From the NCBI GenBank assembly GCA_030674155.1, contig CM060325.1, forward strand, positions 45,929,583 to 45,993,582: 64,000 nucleotides of DNA, in the 5' to 3' direction. Numbering within the stretch: position 1 is the stretch's first letter; every line of letters begins with the position of its first letter. The position numbers and the translations under genes are program-made. The notes below the pieces were generated by a model. It was given only the letters and a program-made list of their open reading frames with translations. It ran no database searches and was not told the DNA's origin. This DNA is from Stramonita haemastoma (taxonomy: Eukaryota > Mollusca > Gastropoda > Neogastropoda > Muricidae). Of this stretch, positions 48,125-58,636 are shown one piece after another.

Positions 48125-48609
48125 TCCATCATTCAATGCAAGGTAATTTAGACAAGTATGTGTGTGTGTATGCATGTGCTGCACGTGTGCATCCATGCAC
48201 ATGTGTATCTTTTGTGTATGTGTACATGCCCACTGATAAGTACAGACACTCACACTCTGCTCAGATGACAAAGTCCTGCTCCACAATAACAGACCACATA
48301 AATAATGGACCCAGATGACCAATGACAAGCTGCTTATGTCTGCTGTATCAACGGTCATTACCTCATGTGAATGAATTGTCACCACGCCATATAAAACCAT
48401 ATCAAGATCTGTACATATTGCTGCTTTTTGGCTCTGAGTTCCGTCGTCAGAATAATTATTCTGAAACCCTGCAAAAGACCTCACCCCTAATCTCACAAAA
48501 AAGCTTTATCCAAGGCACTTATACCATTGTTACAAGAACAAACACACACACACACACCGAACCGGAGATCTACAAACCATACAGTAAAGTAATAAGCCCT
48601 TCCAAGAGG

Positions 48610-48707
48610 CAATATATATATATTATAATATTATATTAATTATTATATATATATATATATATTATATTATATATATATATATAATATCATATTATTAATA
48701 TATATAT

Positions 48708-48765
<58 letters not shown>
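48610..48765. repeat. (AT)n / (TAAT)n microsatellite
   Basis: About 155 bp of AT repeats with AATATTA-type breaks that form imperfect palindromes. Confidence 0.9.
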
Positions 48766-48935
48766 TGCTATGGGCATAAACATTATACCACCACATAGCA
48801 AATAAAAATTAAAAAAGACAAAAAAACCTTCAGCTAATTTCAACAGCTGTACATGAAAAAAAAAGCAAAAAGCAAGAAAAAAAAAGACAAACCGAAAAAT
48901 CCCACTCCAGGCAACCACAATACACACACACAAAA

Positions 48936-49793
48936 AATCAATGCGGCCAGGTACAGATTTACAGGATGGGGTTCGGACACTGGCAGACACCTTTTGAGTT
49001 TTGTCACAGCCAGCAGTGCCCTCAGCACACATCAACACAGGTAATCAATGCGCCAGTACAATTTACAGTGATTGTCACAGCCGGCGTGCCCATTCATGAC
49101 ACCTCTCTAGCCAAGACTTAATACACAGGTAAATCAATGGGGCAGTCTTACAGGTGGTTCGCACAGCAAACACCTTTGAGTTGTACAGCTGGTGGTGCCC
49201 AGTTCATGACACACTCTCTAGCCAGACTCAAACACAGGTAAATCAATGGGCCAGGACAATTTACAGGGGGTTGACACCGCAGACACTTCGAGTTTGTCAC
49301 AGCAGCGGTGCCCAGTTCATGACACACATTCCAATACACAGGTAAATCAATGCGGCCAGGTACAATTTCAGGTGATTTTCCAGCGGCGTGCCAGTCATGA
49401 CACACACTTTAATGCAATACATAAACAATGCGCAGGTACAATTTACAGGTGGGTTGTTCCCAGCTGCGGTCCAGTTCATGCACACACACTCTAGCCAAAC
49501 TCAATACACAAGTAAATCAATGCGGCCAGGTACAATTTACAGGGTGGGGTTTGGACACCGCAGATGAGTTTGTCACAGCCGGGCCATGCACCGAGCGCTG
49601 ACCGGCAGATTTAGGTCATTGACACACACCTTGAGCCAGACACAATACACAGGTAAATCAGTGCGGCCAGGTACAATTTACAGGGTGGGGTTTGGACACA
49701 GGCAGACACCTTTGAGTTTTGTCACAGCCAGGGCAGGGCCCAGTTCATGACACACACTCCAATACACAGGTAAATCATGCGGCCAGGTGCAGT
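48936..49793 (-). repeat. GALNS terminal-exon derived tandem repeat (~111 bp)
   Basis: About eight degenerate copies of the end of the last GALNS exon plus the sequence after its stop. Each copy has, on plus, a GTAAATCAATGCGGCCAGGT block, TTTACAGG-GGGGTT, GTCACAGC and CCCAGTTCATGAC. ACACAGG landmarks at 49764, 49647, 49506, 49336, 49232, 49133 and 49035 give variable periods of about 98-170 bp. These follow the stop codon and would be 3' UTR if transcribed. Confidence 0.9.
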
Positions 49794-49977
49794 TTACGGG
49801 TGGGGTTCGGGCACGGGTAGACACCTCTTGAGCTTGTCACAGCCGGGCGGGGCCCAGTTCATGACGCTGCGGTCACACAGGTTCAGCTGAGGGGCCCCGG
49901 GCACCAGCTGCTTCTTGTGCTCCTCCACCAGCTTCAGGATCTGAGGCATCACTGTCTTGTACTCCACCGCTCCCGGC
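49794..49977 (-). CDS. GALNS: GALNS-type sulfatase, terminal coding exon F
   Basis: This exon carries the C-terminal end of a lysosomal N-acetylgalactosamine-6-sulfatase, which removes 6-sulfate from keratan and chondroitin sulfate. After the acceptor TTACAG|G it encodes PGAVEYKTVMPQ, LVPGAPQLNLCDRSVMNWAPP and GCDKLKRCLPVPEPHP, then TAA at 49794-49796. It starts with one base completing the Arg codon from exon E. Human GALNS has the same AQPQLN-C...AVMNWAPPGCEKLGKCL pattern. Three Cys are kept, but the protein stops before the last human Cys (C518, partner of C489 as I recall). 184 nt, 60 residues plus the first split codon. Confidence 0.93.
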
Positions 49978-49989
49978 CTGTAACACAGT

Positions 49990-50424
49990 TATGTACCACT
50001 TTTTATGTCACAGCAGATTTCTCTGTGTGAAATTCGGGCTGCTCTCTTTCCCCGGGGAGAGCGCGTCCCCGCCACAAGTGCAGCGCCTACCCTTTTTTTT
50101 TTTTTTCCCCCCCTCAGGGATGGTGTCTAAACAAGACACCTGTGTGCATGCTGTTTTTTTTTTAATTAATTTGTCATCCGCTCCTACCAGCACACGATGG
50201 CCTGCTCTTCCGAAAGGCGCAACGGATTTTAACATGTGCGCAAGATGTTCTGCATGCATTCGCACACGGGACCTCGGTTTATAGTCTCATCCGAATGACT
50301 TTGACATTCAGTTCGATTTTTTCGTCAAACTAGGAAGAAAGGGCGAGCTGGGTACGAACCCAGAAACTCGCGGTTTACATATTGGCAGGCGAACGTCTTA
50401 ACCATCCTGCCACCGTCCTTCCGT
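49990..50424 (-). repeat. SINE (family S2 with tRNA-like head), full length
   Basis: Read on minus: GGTGGCAGGATGGTTAAGAC (A box), CTGGGTTCGTACCCAGC (B box), an S1-like middle with GTGTGCTGGTAGGAGCGGAT, then the S2 3' module (GGGGAGAG, CACACAGAGAAATCTGC). It sits at the acceptor side of GALNS exon F, about 12 bp into the intron. Confidence 0.75.
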
Positions 50425-50431
50425 TATTGTT

Positions 50432-51150
50432 ATGTTCTGTTGCTAATAATCTGAGGCATCACTGTGTTCTGTTGCTAATAATCTGAGGCATCACTGTTTT
50501 GTACTCCACCGCTCCAGGCCTGTAACACAGTTATGTTATGTTCTGTAGCTAATAATCTGAGGCATCACTGTGTTCTGTTGCTAATAATCTGAGGCATCAC
50601 TGTGTTCTGTTGCTAATAATCTGAGGCATCACTGTGTTCTGTTGCTAATAATCTGAGCATCACTGTTTTATCCACTCCAGCTGTCCATTTTTTGTTCTAG
50701 CTAATAATCTGAGGCATCACTGTGTTCTGTAGCTAATAATCTGAGGCATCACTGTGTTCTGTAGCTAATAATCTGAGCATCACTGTGTTCTGTTGCTAAT
50801 AATCTGAGGCATCACTGTGTTTCTGTAGGCTATAACAGGCATCACTGTATGTTCTGTTGCTAATAATCTGAGGCATCACTGTGTTCTGTTGCTAATAATC
50901 TGTGGCATCACTGTGTTCTGTAGCTAATAATCTGTGGCATCACTGTGTTCTGTTGCTAATAATCTGAGGCATCACTGTGTTCTGTAGCTAATAATCTGTG
51001 GCATCACTGTGTTCTGTAGCTAATAATCTGTGGCATCACTGTGTTCTGTTGCTAATAATCTGTAGCATCACTGTGTTCTGTTGCTAATAATCTGAGGCAT
51101 CACTGTTTTGTACTCCGCTGCTCCAGGCCTGTAACACAGTATATGTATGT
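50432..51150 (-). repeat. 32-bp minisatellite seeded by the exon F 5' edge
   Basis: About 19 units of (plus) GTTCTGTTGCTAATAATCTG followed by AGGCATCACTGT. The ATCTGAGGCATCACTGT part equals exon F positions 49939-49955. Longer copies at about 50487-50535 and 51102-51142 also carry TGTACTCC-C-GCTCCAGGCCTGTAACACAG, i.e. the exon start and its acceptor. All lie inside the intron upstream of exon F. Confidence 0.9.
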
Positions 51151-51424
51151 TCTGTTCACAGTGCACACAAATCCAACATCACCAGTAGGGCCAAGTCAAG
51201 AGTGCTAAATTTAGCATGCTCCTTCCTTTTACCTAGTCATGTGTGGTCAGCTCCTCTATAAATAGCACCAGCTGGGCTGGCTGGCTGGGCTGGCTGGATT
51301 AATTAGCAGCGAGAGAGCTGAAAGTGGGGGATACTGACAGCTGTGTGTTGCTAATAATGAATGATTTGGAGTACTTTCTTTTTTTTTTTGTTTGATTTGG
51401 GGTGGGGTGGGGGGATGGGGGGGG

Positions 51425-51850
51425 TCTGCATTCCTCAGTCAAGCTCTTAGGTTCACCAATGTGAGGGTTTTGCGTATGCAACTGTTTACCACCCACCCCC
51501 TTCCCCCATCTTCCCTCCACCATTTAGGTAGCCGTATTCCAACTTTCTGGGAAGTGTTTTAAACATGACACTTGTGGGCATAAGTTTTGAATTTTTGTTA
51601 TTGTTCCTACTGGCACAAAATGGTCCATAGTTCCAAAAGGTGGAACAGGTTTTAACGTGTGCGTTAGATGTTCTGCGTGAATTTGCACTCTGGGCCCTTG
51701 GTTTAGAGTCTCATCCAAACTGAAAGAATTCTAACATTCAGTTCAGTTTTCCTGTCAAACTGGGAAGACAGGGCAAGGCTAGAAATGAACCCAGAACCTT
51801 ATGGCTTACTTGTTTGGCTGATAACGTTTTATCTGTCCTGTCAACTTTGT
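51425..51850 (-). repeat. SINE related to S2/S3, diverged
   Basis: Plus landmarks: CTTAGGTTCACCAATG, GGTAGCCGTATTCCAACTT (shared with S3 at 1373), TACTGGCACAAAATGG and AGAGTCTCATCCAAACTG (shared with S1/S2), then a head with GATAACGTTTTATC. It mixes modules of two families. Confidence 0.6.
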
Positions 51851-52109
51851 TCTTACATGTAGTATAATATACAGCTGAGATGTAGATTTCCTGAGAGTAA
51901 ATGCATGCAAAACACCTTGTGCATATGTTAAAATCCCATTCACATTCCATCAGAAAAGCAGACCAGTTAAAGCCAGGAGAAAGGATGATATGACCACACC
52001 AAGCATGCATTCTGCTCCCTGAACAGGGATGGGCTCCACCAGCTTCTACTTGCACGGGACATACTGGTTGAAAAGTTGTATGCAATGCCCCAAAATACTC
52101 ATGCAGTTG

Positions 52110-52181
<72 letters not shown>

Positions 52182-52202
52182 TGCACACAAAAACACTAAC
52201 AG

Positions 52203-52242
<40 letters not shown>

Positions 52243-52316
52243 AAATTAATACACTCACACACAAGCAAGCAACCCCCCCCCACCCCCCCCATCCCTTCCT
52301 ACCCCCCCCCCCCCCC

Positions 52317-52367
<51 letters not shown>
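52110..52367. repeat. (CA)n arrays with C-rich link, at exon E donor side
   Basis: Three CA blocks (about 52111-52177, 52208-52237, 52322-52364) are separated by short links and a C-rich stretch (52268-52317). The last block ends 17 bp downstream of the exon E donor. Confidence 0.9.
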
Positions 52368-52383
52368 CTGAGACTGTACTGAC

Positions 52384-52505
52384 CTGATTTTATATTTCTC
52401 ACCAGGGTCTTTACCCAGGTGAAAGAGCAGGGGTTGTGCTGTGTAGTTGGTCTGGTTGTGGGTGGTCACCCCTTCAATTTCCTGCCCCGGGCAAAAATTC
52501 ACTCC
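52384..52505 (-). CDS. GALNS: GALNS-type sulfatase, exon E
   Basis: Acceptor TTTTCGCAG|GG and donor AG|GTCAGT. It encodes GVNFCPGQEIEGVTTHN, QTNYTAQPLLFHLGKDPGEK and YKI, plus two bases of the Arg codon finished in exon F. Human GALNS has GIDFCPGQNVSGVTTHN and PLIFHLGRDPGE at the same place. The Cys matches human C419, which bonds to C308. The human glycosylation sequon after CPGQ is absent, but N-Q-T and N-Y-T sequons occur further on. A tempting in-frame read-through to a second GT at 52367 breaks the join to exon F, so the GTCAGT donor is preferred. 122 nt. Confidence 0.93.
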
Positions 52506-52639
52506 CTGCGAAAACACACACAGACCTTTAGATATAGACAGAACAAAACAAAGAGACAACAACTAAATAGAAAATAAAAAAAACAAATAAAGAAAAAGGT
52601 AAACCAACAACAGCAACTAAAAAAGAAAAAAAAAAAGTG

Positions 52640-52775
<136 letters not shown>

Positions 52776-53139
52776 AGTACATGTGTTAAAGTATATTAAA
52801 AAAAAAAAAATTTATGACACCAAAGATATGTGGATGGTGATGCATGCACGCAGTGTACACATACAGTTTGGCAAAATATACTGTAATGAAAGCATGGATG
52901 TACGTCCATCTTTTATCAAAAAAGTATGGCAGATTCTGAGGTGACAATAAACACAGCAATATATGGTTTTAGTCCAAAAAATATCTTCCCTCTCCCCACC
53001 ACTTTAACAAATGAAAAACAAAACAAAAGCAAACAAACACAAACAGTACTTCCTCCCCTCGCTCCATCCAAACATACATACACACATAGATACATATACA
53101 GACACACAGCCATGCAGACACACAGTCACACAAACACAC

Positions 53140-53168
53140 ATGCACACATGCACACACGCACACACACA

Positions 53169-53223
<55 letters not shown>

Positions 53224-53312
53224 CACGCACACACACACACGCACAAACACACACACGCATACACACACGCATACACACATGAACCCACACATGCACACAC
53301 ACACCTCTCCTA
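53140..53312. repeat. (CA)n array with CG interruptions
   Basis: CA repeats with recurrent CACACGCA variants toward the right end. The array lies in the intron between exons D and E. Confidence 0.9.
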
Positions 53313-53488
53313 AATAAATACAAACCACCCCCAAAAGAAACAAAAAACCCACCAAAAACCAAAAACAACAATAGCCTTCCTCTCTCTTACCTGAAAAAAA
53401 AAAAAACCACCCCACCAGCCCATAACCCCCTTCCCCACCCACCCCACAAAACATAAAAAACCCCAAAGCCCAAACAACAAGAACCGAC

Positions 53489-53591
53489 CCTGTCAAATTC
53501 CTTCTGGCTGTTGGTCCAGGTCCAGAAGTGAGCTTTGTACTGCTGCCACCTCACCGCCATCATCTCATCCCCGCGGTAGTAGAAGATAGGC
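53489..53591 (-). CDS. GALNS: GALNS-type sulfatase, exon D
   Basis: Acceptor GTGTCACCAG|G and donor AGG|GTCGGT. One base completes the Arg codon from exon C, then [20 protein letters not shown] and [14 protein letters not shown] follow, ending at a codon boundary. Human GALNS has [29 protein letters not shown] here, so alignment is gap-free. 103 nt. The acceptor and first bases of this exon are repeated to its right as a 48-bp minisatellite. Confidence 0.95.
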
Positions 53592-54290
53592 CTGGTGACA
53601 CGGATGTAGACACATGACACATTTTGTTACAAGATAGGCCTGGTGATATGGGTGCAGACACATGACACATTGTGTTACAAGATAGGCCTGGTGACATGGG
53701 TGCAGACACATGACACATTGTGTTACAAGATAGGCCTGGTGACATGGGTGCAGACACATGATACATTTTATTTATTTTATTTATCTATTCTTTTATACCG
53801 AGGATAATGGAATAAGCAATCAGATGCTTTTGTGTTACACCCAGTCCCCCGTGTGTATGCAGTTTTTTGTAAATGTCATCTGTTCCCACCGGCACACGAT
53901 GGCCTACTCTTACCAAAAGCAGAACAGGATTTAACAAGTGCGCAAGATGTTCTGCATGCGTTCGCACACGGGGCCTTGGTTTATTGTCTAATCCAAAAGA
54001 CTTTCGGGGGGAGTGGAGTCAGGACTGATGTTAACTCCAGCGGAAAAATTCCCTTGACCAGGAATCGAACCAGGTCGTCAAATTGCGAGTGCAATGTTCT
54101 GACCACTAGGCTGTATCCGATCTTCATGAATACATTGTGTTACAAGATAGGTCTGGTGATATGGAACAGACACATGACACATTGTGTTACAAGATAGGCC
54201 TGGTGACATGGGTGCAGACACACGACACATTGTGTTACAAGATAGGCCTGAAATAGGGCAGGGCAAAACACATGACACATTGAAACATAT
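53583..54290 (-). repeat. 48-bp minisatellite seeded by the exon D acceptor
   Basis: AAGATAGGCCTGGTGACA (the first exon D bases plus the acceptor, seen on plus) recurs at 53583, 53631, 53679, 53727, 54144, 54191 and 54239, at 47-48-bp spacing except where a SINE splits the array. The rest of each unit is TGGGTGCAGACACATGACAC and ATTGTGTTAC. Every copy keeps a CACCAG|G acceptor on minus. Confidence 0.92.
53768..54129 (-). repeat. tRNA-derived SINE (family S1), full length
   Basis: It has all S1 landmarks, from the (TTTAT)n tail to ACCACTAGGCTGTATCC at the head. It interrupts the 48-bp array. ATACATT on both sides (53761 and 54130 areas) is a probable target-site duplication. Confidence 0.85.
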
Positions 54291-54298
54291 CAGGAAAG

Positions 54299-54590
54299 TT
54301 TCCCTCATGGAATGCCAGGGGCCTGTCAGTAAGAACAGCATCCCCCACCTTCTGGAAATTCTGTGCTAGAGATTCCTTCTTTTCTATCCCTTTCCATGTT
54401 TCTGTCTTGTTCCTTTCCTTCCTGTCAACTCTTTCTTGTCGATTTTCTGCCTTCTTGGTCCATTTGCCTGCCTTTTTTCCTTCTCAGAAAGACTTAAAAG
54501 ATAACAATTCTCTCCCATGCTGAAGTCGGATGCACAGTACCTGACTTGTTGGGCGCTTAATGGCAGCATGTTTTACTCATAGGACAGACA
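54299..54590 (+). repeat. Dispersed repeat R1, copy 2
   Basis: The full R1 order is present: CCCTCATGGAATGCCAGGG, CTTCTGGAAATTCTGTGC, a pyrimidine-rich middle, CTCAGAAAGACTTAAAAG, CTGACTTGTTGGGCGCTTAA. Confidence 0.75.
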
Positions 54591-54714
54591 ACAACAGTTG
54601 CTGTCTGAGCGTTCGACTAGGAAGAAGACAAATCCAGATGTTTATAGGAAAACACAAATAAATCAGATCCCCTAGTTGTTTATACATGAACGCACAAAGG
54701 CAAATAATATAAAA

Positions 54715-54985
54715 GGTAAAAGGTAAAGGTGTCCCATAACCTAGGCGGTGGTAGGGGAGTGAGGCATCAGAAAAGTCAGCTTCTTTAGGGGCCAGCATAT
54801 TGAGGGTGGCACCCATCTCCTCTCCCTCACTGCTTTACCTTCCCTGACCCTTAAAAGGGCAGGTACCCATTTACAGCTGGGTGAACTGGGGGGGGGGGGG
54901 GGGGGGAGACTGTACTGAAACCAAGACATGCAAACGGTCACCCATCCAACTGGTAACCACGCTCGACACTGCTTAACACTACCCT
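54715..54985 (-). repeat. 5S rRNA-derived SINE (family S5)
   Basis: Read on minus it starts with TTAAGCAGTGTCGAGCGTGG, TTA and then TTGGATGGGTGACCG. This matches the 3' half of animal 5S rRNA including the internal box C region. It continues with CACCCAGCTGTAAATGGGTA, AGGTAAAGCAGTGAGGGAG, AATATGCTGGCCCCTAAAG and a tail of ACCTTT repeats. The 5S-like stretch is 54931-54979. Confidence 0.8.
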
Positions 54986-55035
54986 CCTCCCCCTAAAATG
55001 CTCACATACTACCCCTTCCCACCCAAACACAGAAC

Positions 55036-55482
55036 ACACACACACAGACTACCCCCCATCACACCCAAACACACACACACACTCCCAAACACACACACAC
55101 ACACTACCCCCCCCCCCCACACACACACTACCCCCCCATCCCACCCAAACACACACACTACCCCCCACCCAAACACATACACACTACCCCCCCCCCCCCA
55201 CACACACACACACATCCCCATTCCCCACCCACCCCACCCAACCTACCCACCCACCTGGTCACCTGTTGCCGCCACCACCTCACAGCGTTATTTATTTTTT
55301 TTTTTTAATCATTTTTATTCAGTTTTATCATGTTGTACATTGTTGTATATCATGAAATGCGACTTTTCATATACATGTAAAAAAGCAAGCAAAATATTCA
55401 CACAAAGCATAATGAAATATGATAAAGTATAAAAAAAATTAGGAAAATCAGAAGAAGAGAGAAAAACAAGCAAACAAACACA

Positions 55483-55544
<62 letters not shown>

Positions 55545-55565
55545 CATACACACACATACTCACAC
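55036..55565. repeat. CA/C-rich low-complexity DNA and (CA)n array
   Basis: 55036-55215 alternates CACACA with C runs in loosely repeated units (ACACTACCCCCC). A pure CA array with one CCAC lies at 55480-55541. Confidence 0.85.
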
Positions 55566-55813
55566 AAATATGTTAAAGTTTTAGCGAGAAGAAAGATGAG
55601 ATAGCTAGACAGAGAAACAAACAGACAAATAGATAGAAGACACAGACAAACATATCTACAGAGGTCGGCAATATAGATGGTATGTTTTACATGGGTTAGT
55701 ATGATTTTTTCTATGAAGGTTCTGTCATTTAACGTAAACCATGATTATAGTAAATGAAAGCATTCAACAGATTTTCAAAGATTTAATTTTCATCACAGCG
55801 ATATTTTACATAC

Positions 55814-55950
55814 CTGTCAACCACGGTCTGTCTGAGGAGAGTGCTGGACAAGTCGATGCCATCAATGACACGGTCCGCTGGAACCGAGCCCCCGGCCAGA
55901 GTGGTGAAGGTGGTGAACAGGTCCATCAAGCTTCCCAACTGGTGGGAGAC
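55814..55950 (-). CDS. GALNS: GALNS-type sulfatase, exon C
   Basis: Acceptor GACCCGACAG|GTC and donor GACAG|GTATGT. It encodes VSHQLGSLMDLFTTFTTLAG, GSVPADRVIDGIDLSSTLLR and QTVVD, plus two bases of the Arg codon completed in exon D. Human GALNS has [21 protein letters not shown] and DRAIDGLNLLPTLL in register. 137 nt. The first bases and the acceptor are duplicated once to the right. Confidence 0.95.
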
Positions 55951-56100
55951 CTGTCGGGTCACAGAAACGAAACAGGTACACCGACCTACAGGTATCAGGA
56001 TATTGATTAAAAAAAAAAGAAAAAGAAGAGAAGACACAGCTGGTGTAATATCTGTCGTGTTGCAGGAAATGGTACGCCTACAGGTATCAGGATATTAACA
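55936..56100 (-). repeat. Duplication of the exon C 5' edge and acceptor (~102 bp)
   Basis: On plus, CAACTGGTGGGAGACCTGTC...CCTACAGGTATCAGGATATT (55934-56006) is echoed by CAGCTGGTGTAATATCTGTC...GCCTACAGGTATCAGGATATT (56038-56096). In translation the copy reads ATRQILHQLC against VTRQVSHQLG at the true exon. It is more diverged than the other exon-edge repeats. Confidence 0.8.
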
Positions 56101-56104
56101 AAAA

Positions 56105-56455
<351 letters not shown>

Positions 56456-56629
56456 GCTGGGTCAGAGAAACAGTTAAAGAATGTAAGAAAAGACTCAGAA
56501 CTGTTCTTCAGTCAGAAATAAATCTACTTTTCACAAACACATAATACACAAGTGAACACATGCTTTCCTGTACCCTCAAACTACCATAACAAATATATAT
56601 GCACACACACCCAACATACCCCTCCCTCC

Positions 56630-56658
56630 CCCCCAAACACACACACACACACAATGAA

Positions 56659-56714
<56 letters not shown>

Positions 56715-56767
56715 ACATACATACACACAAACACACACACACACTCACACACACACACACAAACACA

Positions 56768-56806
<39 letters not shown>

Positions 56807-56825
56807 ACACTCACACACACACACT

Positions 56826-56888
<63 letters not shown>

Positions 56889-56961
56889 CGGATGAGACCA
56901 TTATCCCATTATCCTCAATATAAAAGAATAAAATAAAAAAATAAATAAACACACACACATA

Positions 56962-57037
<76 letters not shown>

Positions 57038-57114
57038 TTCAGATGAGACCATTATCCTATTATCCTCGATATAAAAGAATAAAATTAAAATAAATAAATA
57101 AACACACACACACA

Positions 57115-57180
<66 letters not shown>
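56630..57180. repeat. (CA)n arrays with embedded SINE 3' ends
   Basis: Three long CA arrays are separated by two nearly identical fragments of the S1 3' end (56889-56952 and 57038-57102), each with GATGAGACCATTATCC, CCTC-ATATAAAAGAATAAA and an (AAAT)n tail. The unit SINE-end plus (CA)n is tandemly duplicated. Confidence 0.85.
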
Positions 57181-57181
<1 letters not shown>

Positions 57182-57562
57182 GGGGACGGATAGCTTAGTG
57201 GTCAGAACATTGTGCTGGCAATTTGACAACCCGAGTTCGAGTCCGGTCGAGGAGATTTTTCTCCTGGAGTTAACATCAGTGCTGACTCCACTCTCCCCAA
57301 AAGTCCTTCGGATGAGACTTTAAACCGAGGCCCCGTGTGCGAACGCATGCAGAACACCTTGCACACACGTTAAATCCTGTTCCACTTTTTGTAAGAGTAG
57401 GCCATTGTGTGCCGGTGGGAACGGATGACAATATTTACAAAACTGCATACACACGGAGACCGGATGAAAAAAAGCACATGATTGCTTATTCTGTTATCCT
57501 CGATATAAAAGAATAAAATAAAATAAAAATATATTAAAAAAAAAAAAATAAATAAATAAAAA
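57180..57562 (+). repeat. tRNA-derived SINE (family S1), full length
   Basis: The head GGACGGATAGCTTAGTGGTC, B box GAGTTCGAGTCC, full body and an AATAAAATA-type tail. It is one of the best-preserved S1 copies. Confidence 0.9.
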
Positions 57563-57603
57563 ACAAACACACACACACACAAACAAACAAACAAACACAT
57601 CAC

Positions 57604-57707
57604 AACACCAGCAGGAACTTTCCCAGGCCAGTAAGCGATAGTGGGTTCCCTCATTCCTCCTTCAAACGTTGTCTCCTTCCCACACAAGAAAGGTCCGTTG
57701 TTGCCAC
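57604..57707 (-). CDS. GALNS: GALNS-type sulfatase, exon B
   Basis: Acceptor ATGTTGCAG|GT. It encodes (G)[35 protein letters not shown] and ends in phase 0. The Lys of FLCGK matches active-site K310 and the Cys matches C308 in human numbering as I recall it; [10 protein letters not shown] is the sulfatase family block. The donor is best placed at GTT|GTGATG, which gives the same length as human; GGT|GTTGTG would remove one residue. 104 nt. Confidence 0.94.
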
Positions 57708-57744
57708 CTGCAACATGCAAGAGGTCAGACTTCAAGATTCTACA

Positions 57745-57835
57745 CAGTCATTCACCTTCTTCCCATTCACCTTCACCTGTCCCGTAGTCCTGTGGACCAT
57801 GAGGACACCAATGAAGATTTTGCACATTCCGTATT
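57745..57835 (+). repeat. Intronic repeat, first of three local copies
   Basis: CATTCACCTTCTTCCCATTC, CCTGTCCCGTAGTCCTGTGG and CAATGAAGATTTTGCACATT recur at 58630-58712. The last part also recurs at 58282-58305. SINE insertions lie between the copies. Confidence 0.8.
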
Positions 57836-58302
57836 TATTTTACTTTGAAAAATTTATTCTTTTATATCAAGGACAATGGAATAAGCCCTCACCTTCACCT
57901 TCACCTTCCAAAAGTCATTCAGATGAGACTATAAACCAAAGCCCGGTGTGCGAACGCATGCAGAACATCTTGCACACATGTTAAAACCCCGTTCCACCTT
58001 TCGGAAGAGCAGGCCATCATGTGCCGGTAGGAGTGGATGATAAAATTACATTAAAAAAACAAGCATGCACACAGGGGTCGTGTTTACACACCATCCCTGA
58101 GGTGAAAAAAAAAAATGGGTAGGCGCTGCACTTGTGGCGACGCGCTCTCCCCGGGGAGAGCAGCCCAAATTTCACGCAGAGAAATCTGCTGTGACATAAA
58201 GTGGTATAAAATACAAATAAAATGAAATAAAATAAAATAAAATAAACACCTGTCCTGAAGTCCAGCAGACGGTGGGGATACCAATGAAGATTTTGCACAT
58301 TC
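57836..58302 (+). repeat. SINE family S2 copy joined to an S1 tail fragment
   Basis: 57841-57890 is an S1 3'-end fragment on minus. 57905-58250 is an S2 element on plus with AGTCATTCAGATGAGACTAT, CATGTGCCGGTAGGAG, CTCTCCCCGGGGAGAGC and CAGAGAAATCTGCTGTGACA, ending in (AAAAT)n. A CACCTT triplicate marks the join. Confidence 0.75.
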
Positions 58303-58303
58303 C

Positions 58304-58636
58304 TTATTTATTTATTATTTTTCTTATGTATTCTTTTACATCAAAAACAATGGAATAAGCACTCATGTGCTTTTTTTTTTTTACATCCAGTCCCCATGTG
58401 TATGCAGTTTTGTAAATCTTGTCATCTGTTCCCAACAGAACACAATGGCCTACACTTACGAAAAGTGGAACAGGATTTAATGCATGCGCAAGATGGTCAG
58501 CATGCGTTTGCATACAGGTCTTCGGTTTATAGTCTCATCCGAAGGACTTATGGGGAGAGTGGAGTCTAACGGGAATCAAACCCGGGTCATCAAATTGCGA
58601 GCGCAATGTTCTCACCACTAGGCTATCCTGTCCCCA
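58304..58636 (-). repeat. tRNA-derived SINE (family S1)
   Basis: A (TTTAT)n tail, AAACAATGGAATAAGCACTC, full S1 body, ending at ACCACTAGGCTATCCTG. The segment around GTTAACATCAGTGCTGAC is deleted. Confidence 0.8.

Noticed and set aside
47635..48496. 285-codon minus ORF with Leu-His-Tyr-Thr-Thr repeats
   Set aside because: It results from the pentamer array, which reads as a five-residue repeat in every frame.
50432..51150. CRISPR array
   Set aside because: Although units are ~32 bp and regular, they are contiguous with no unique spacers, and the sequence comes from an adjacent exon in a eukaryotic intron.
52366..52383. Alternative exon E donor at 52367 (CAG|GTATGTG)
   Set aside because: It would put exon F out of frame. 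The AG|GTCAGT donor at 52384 gives an exact-length match to human GALNS.
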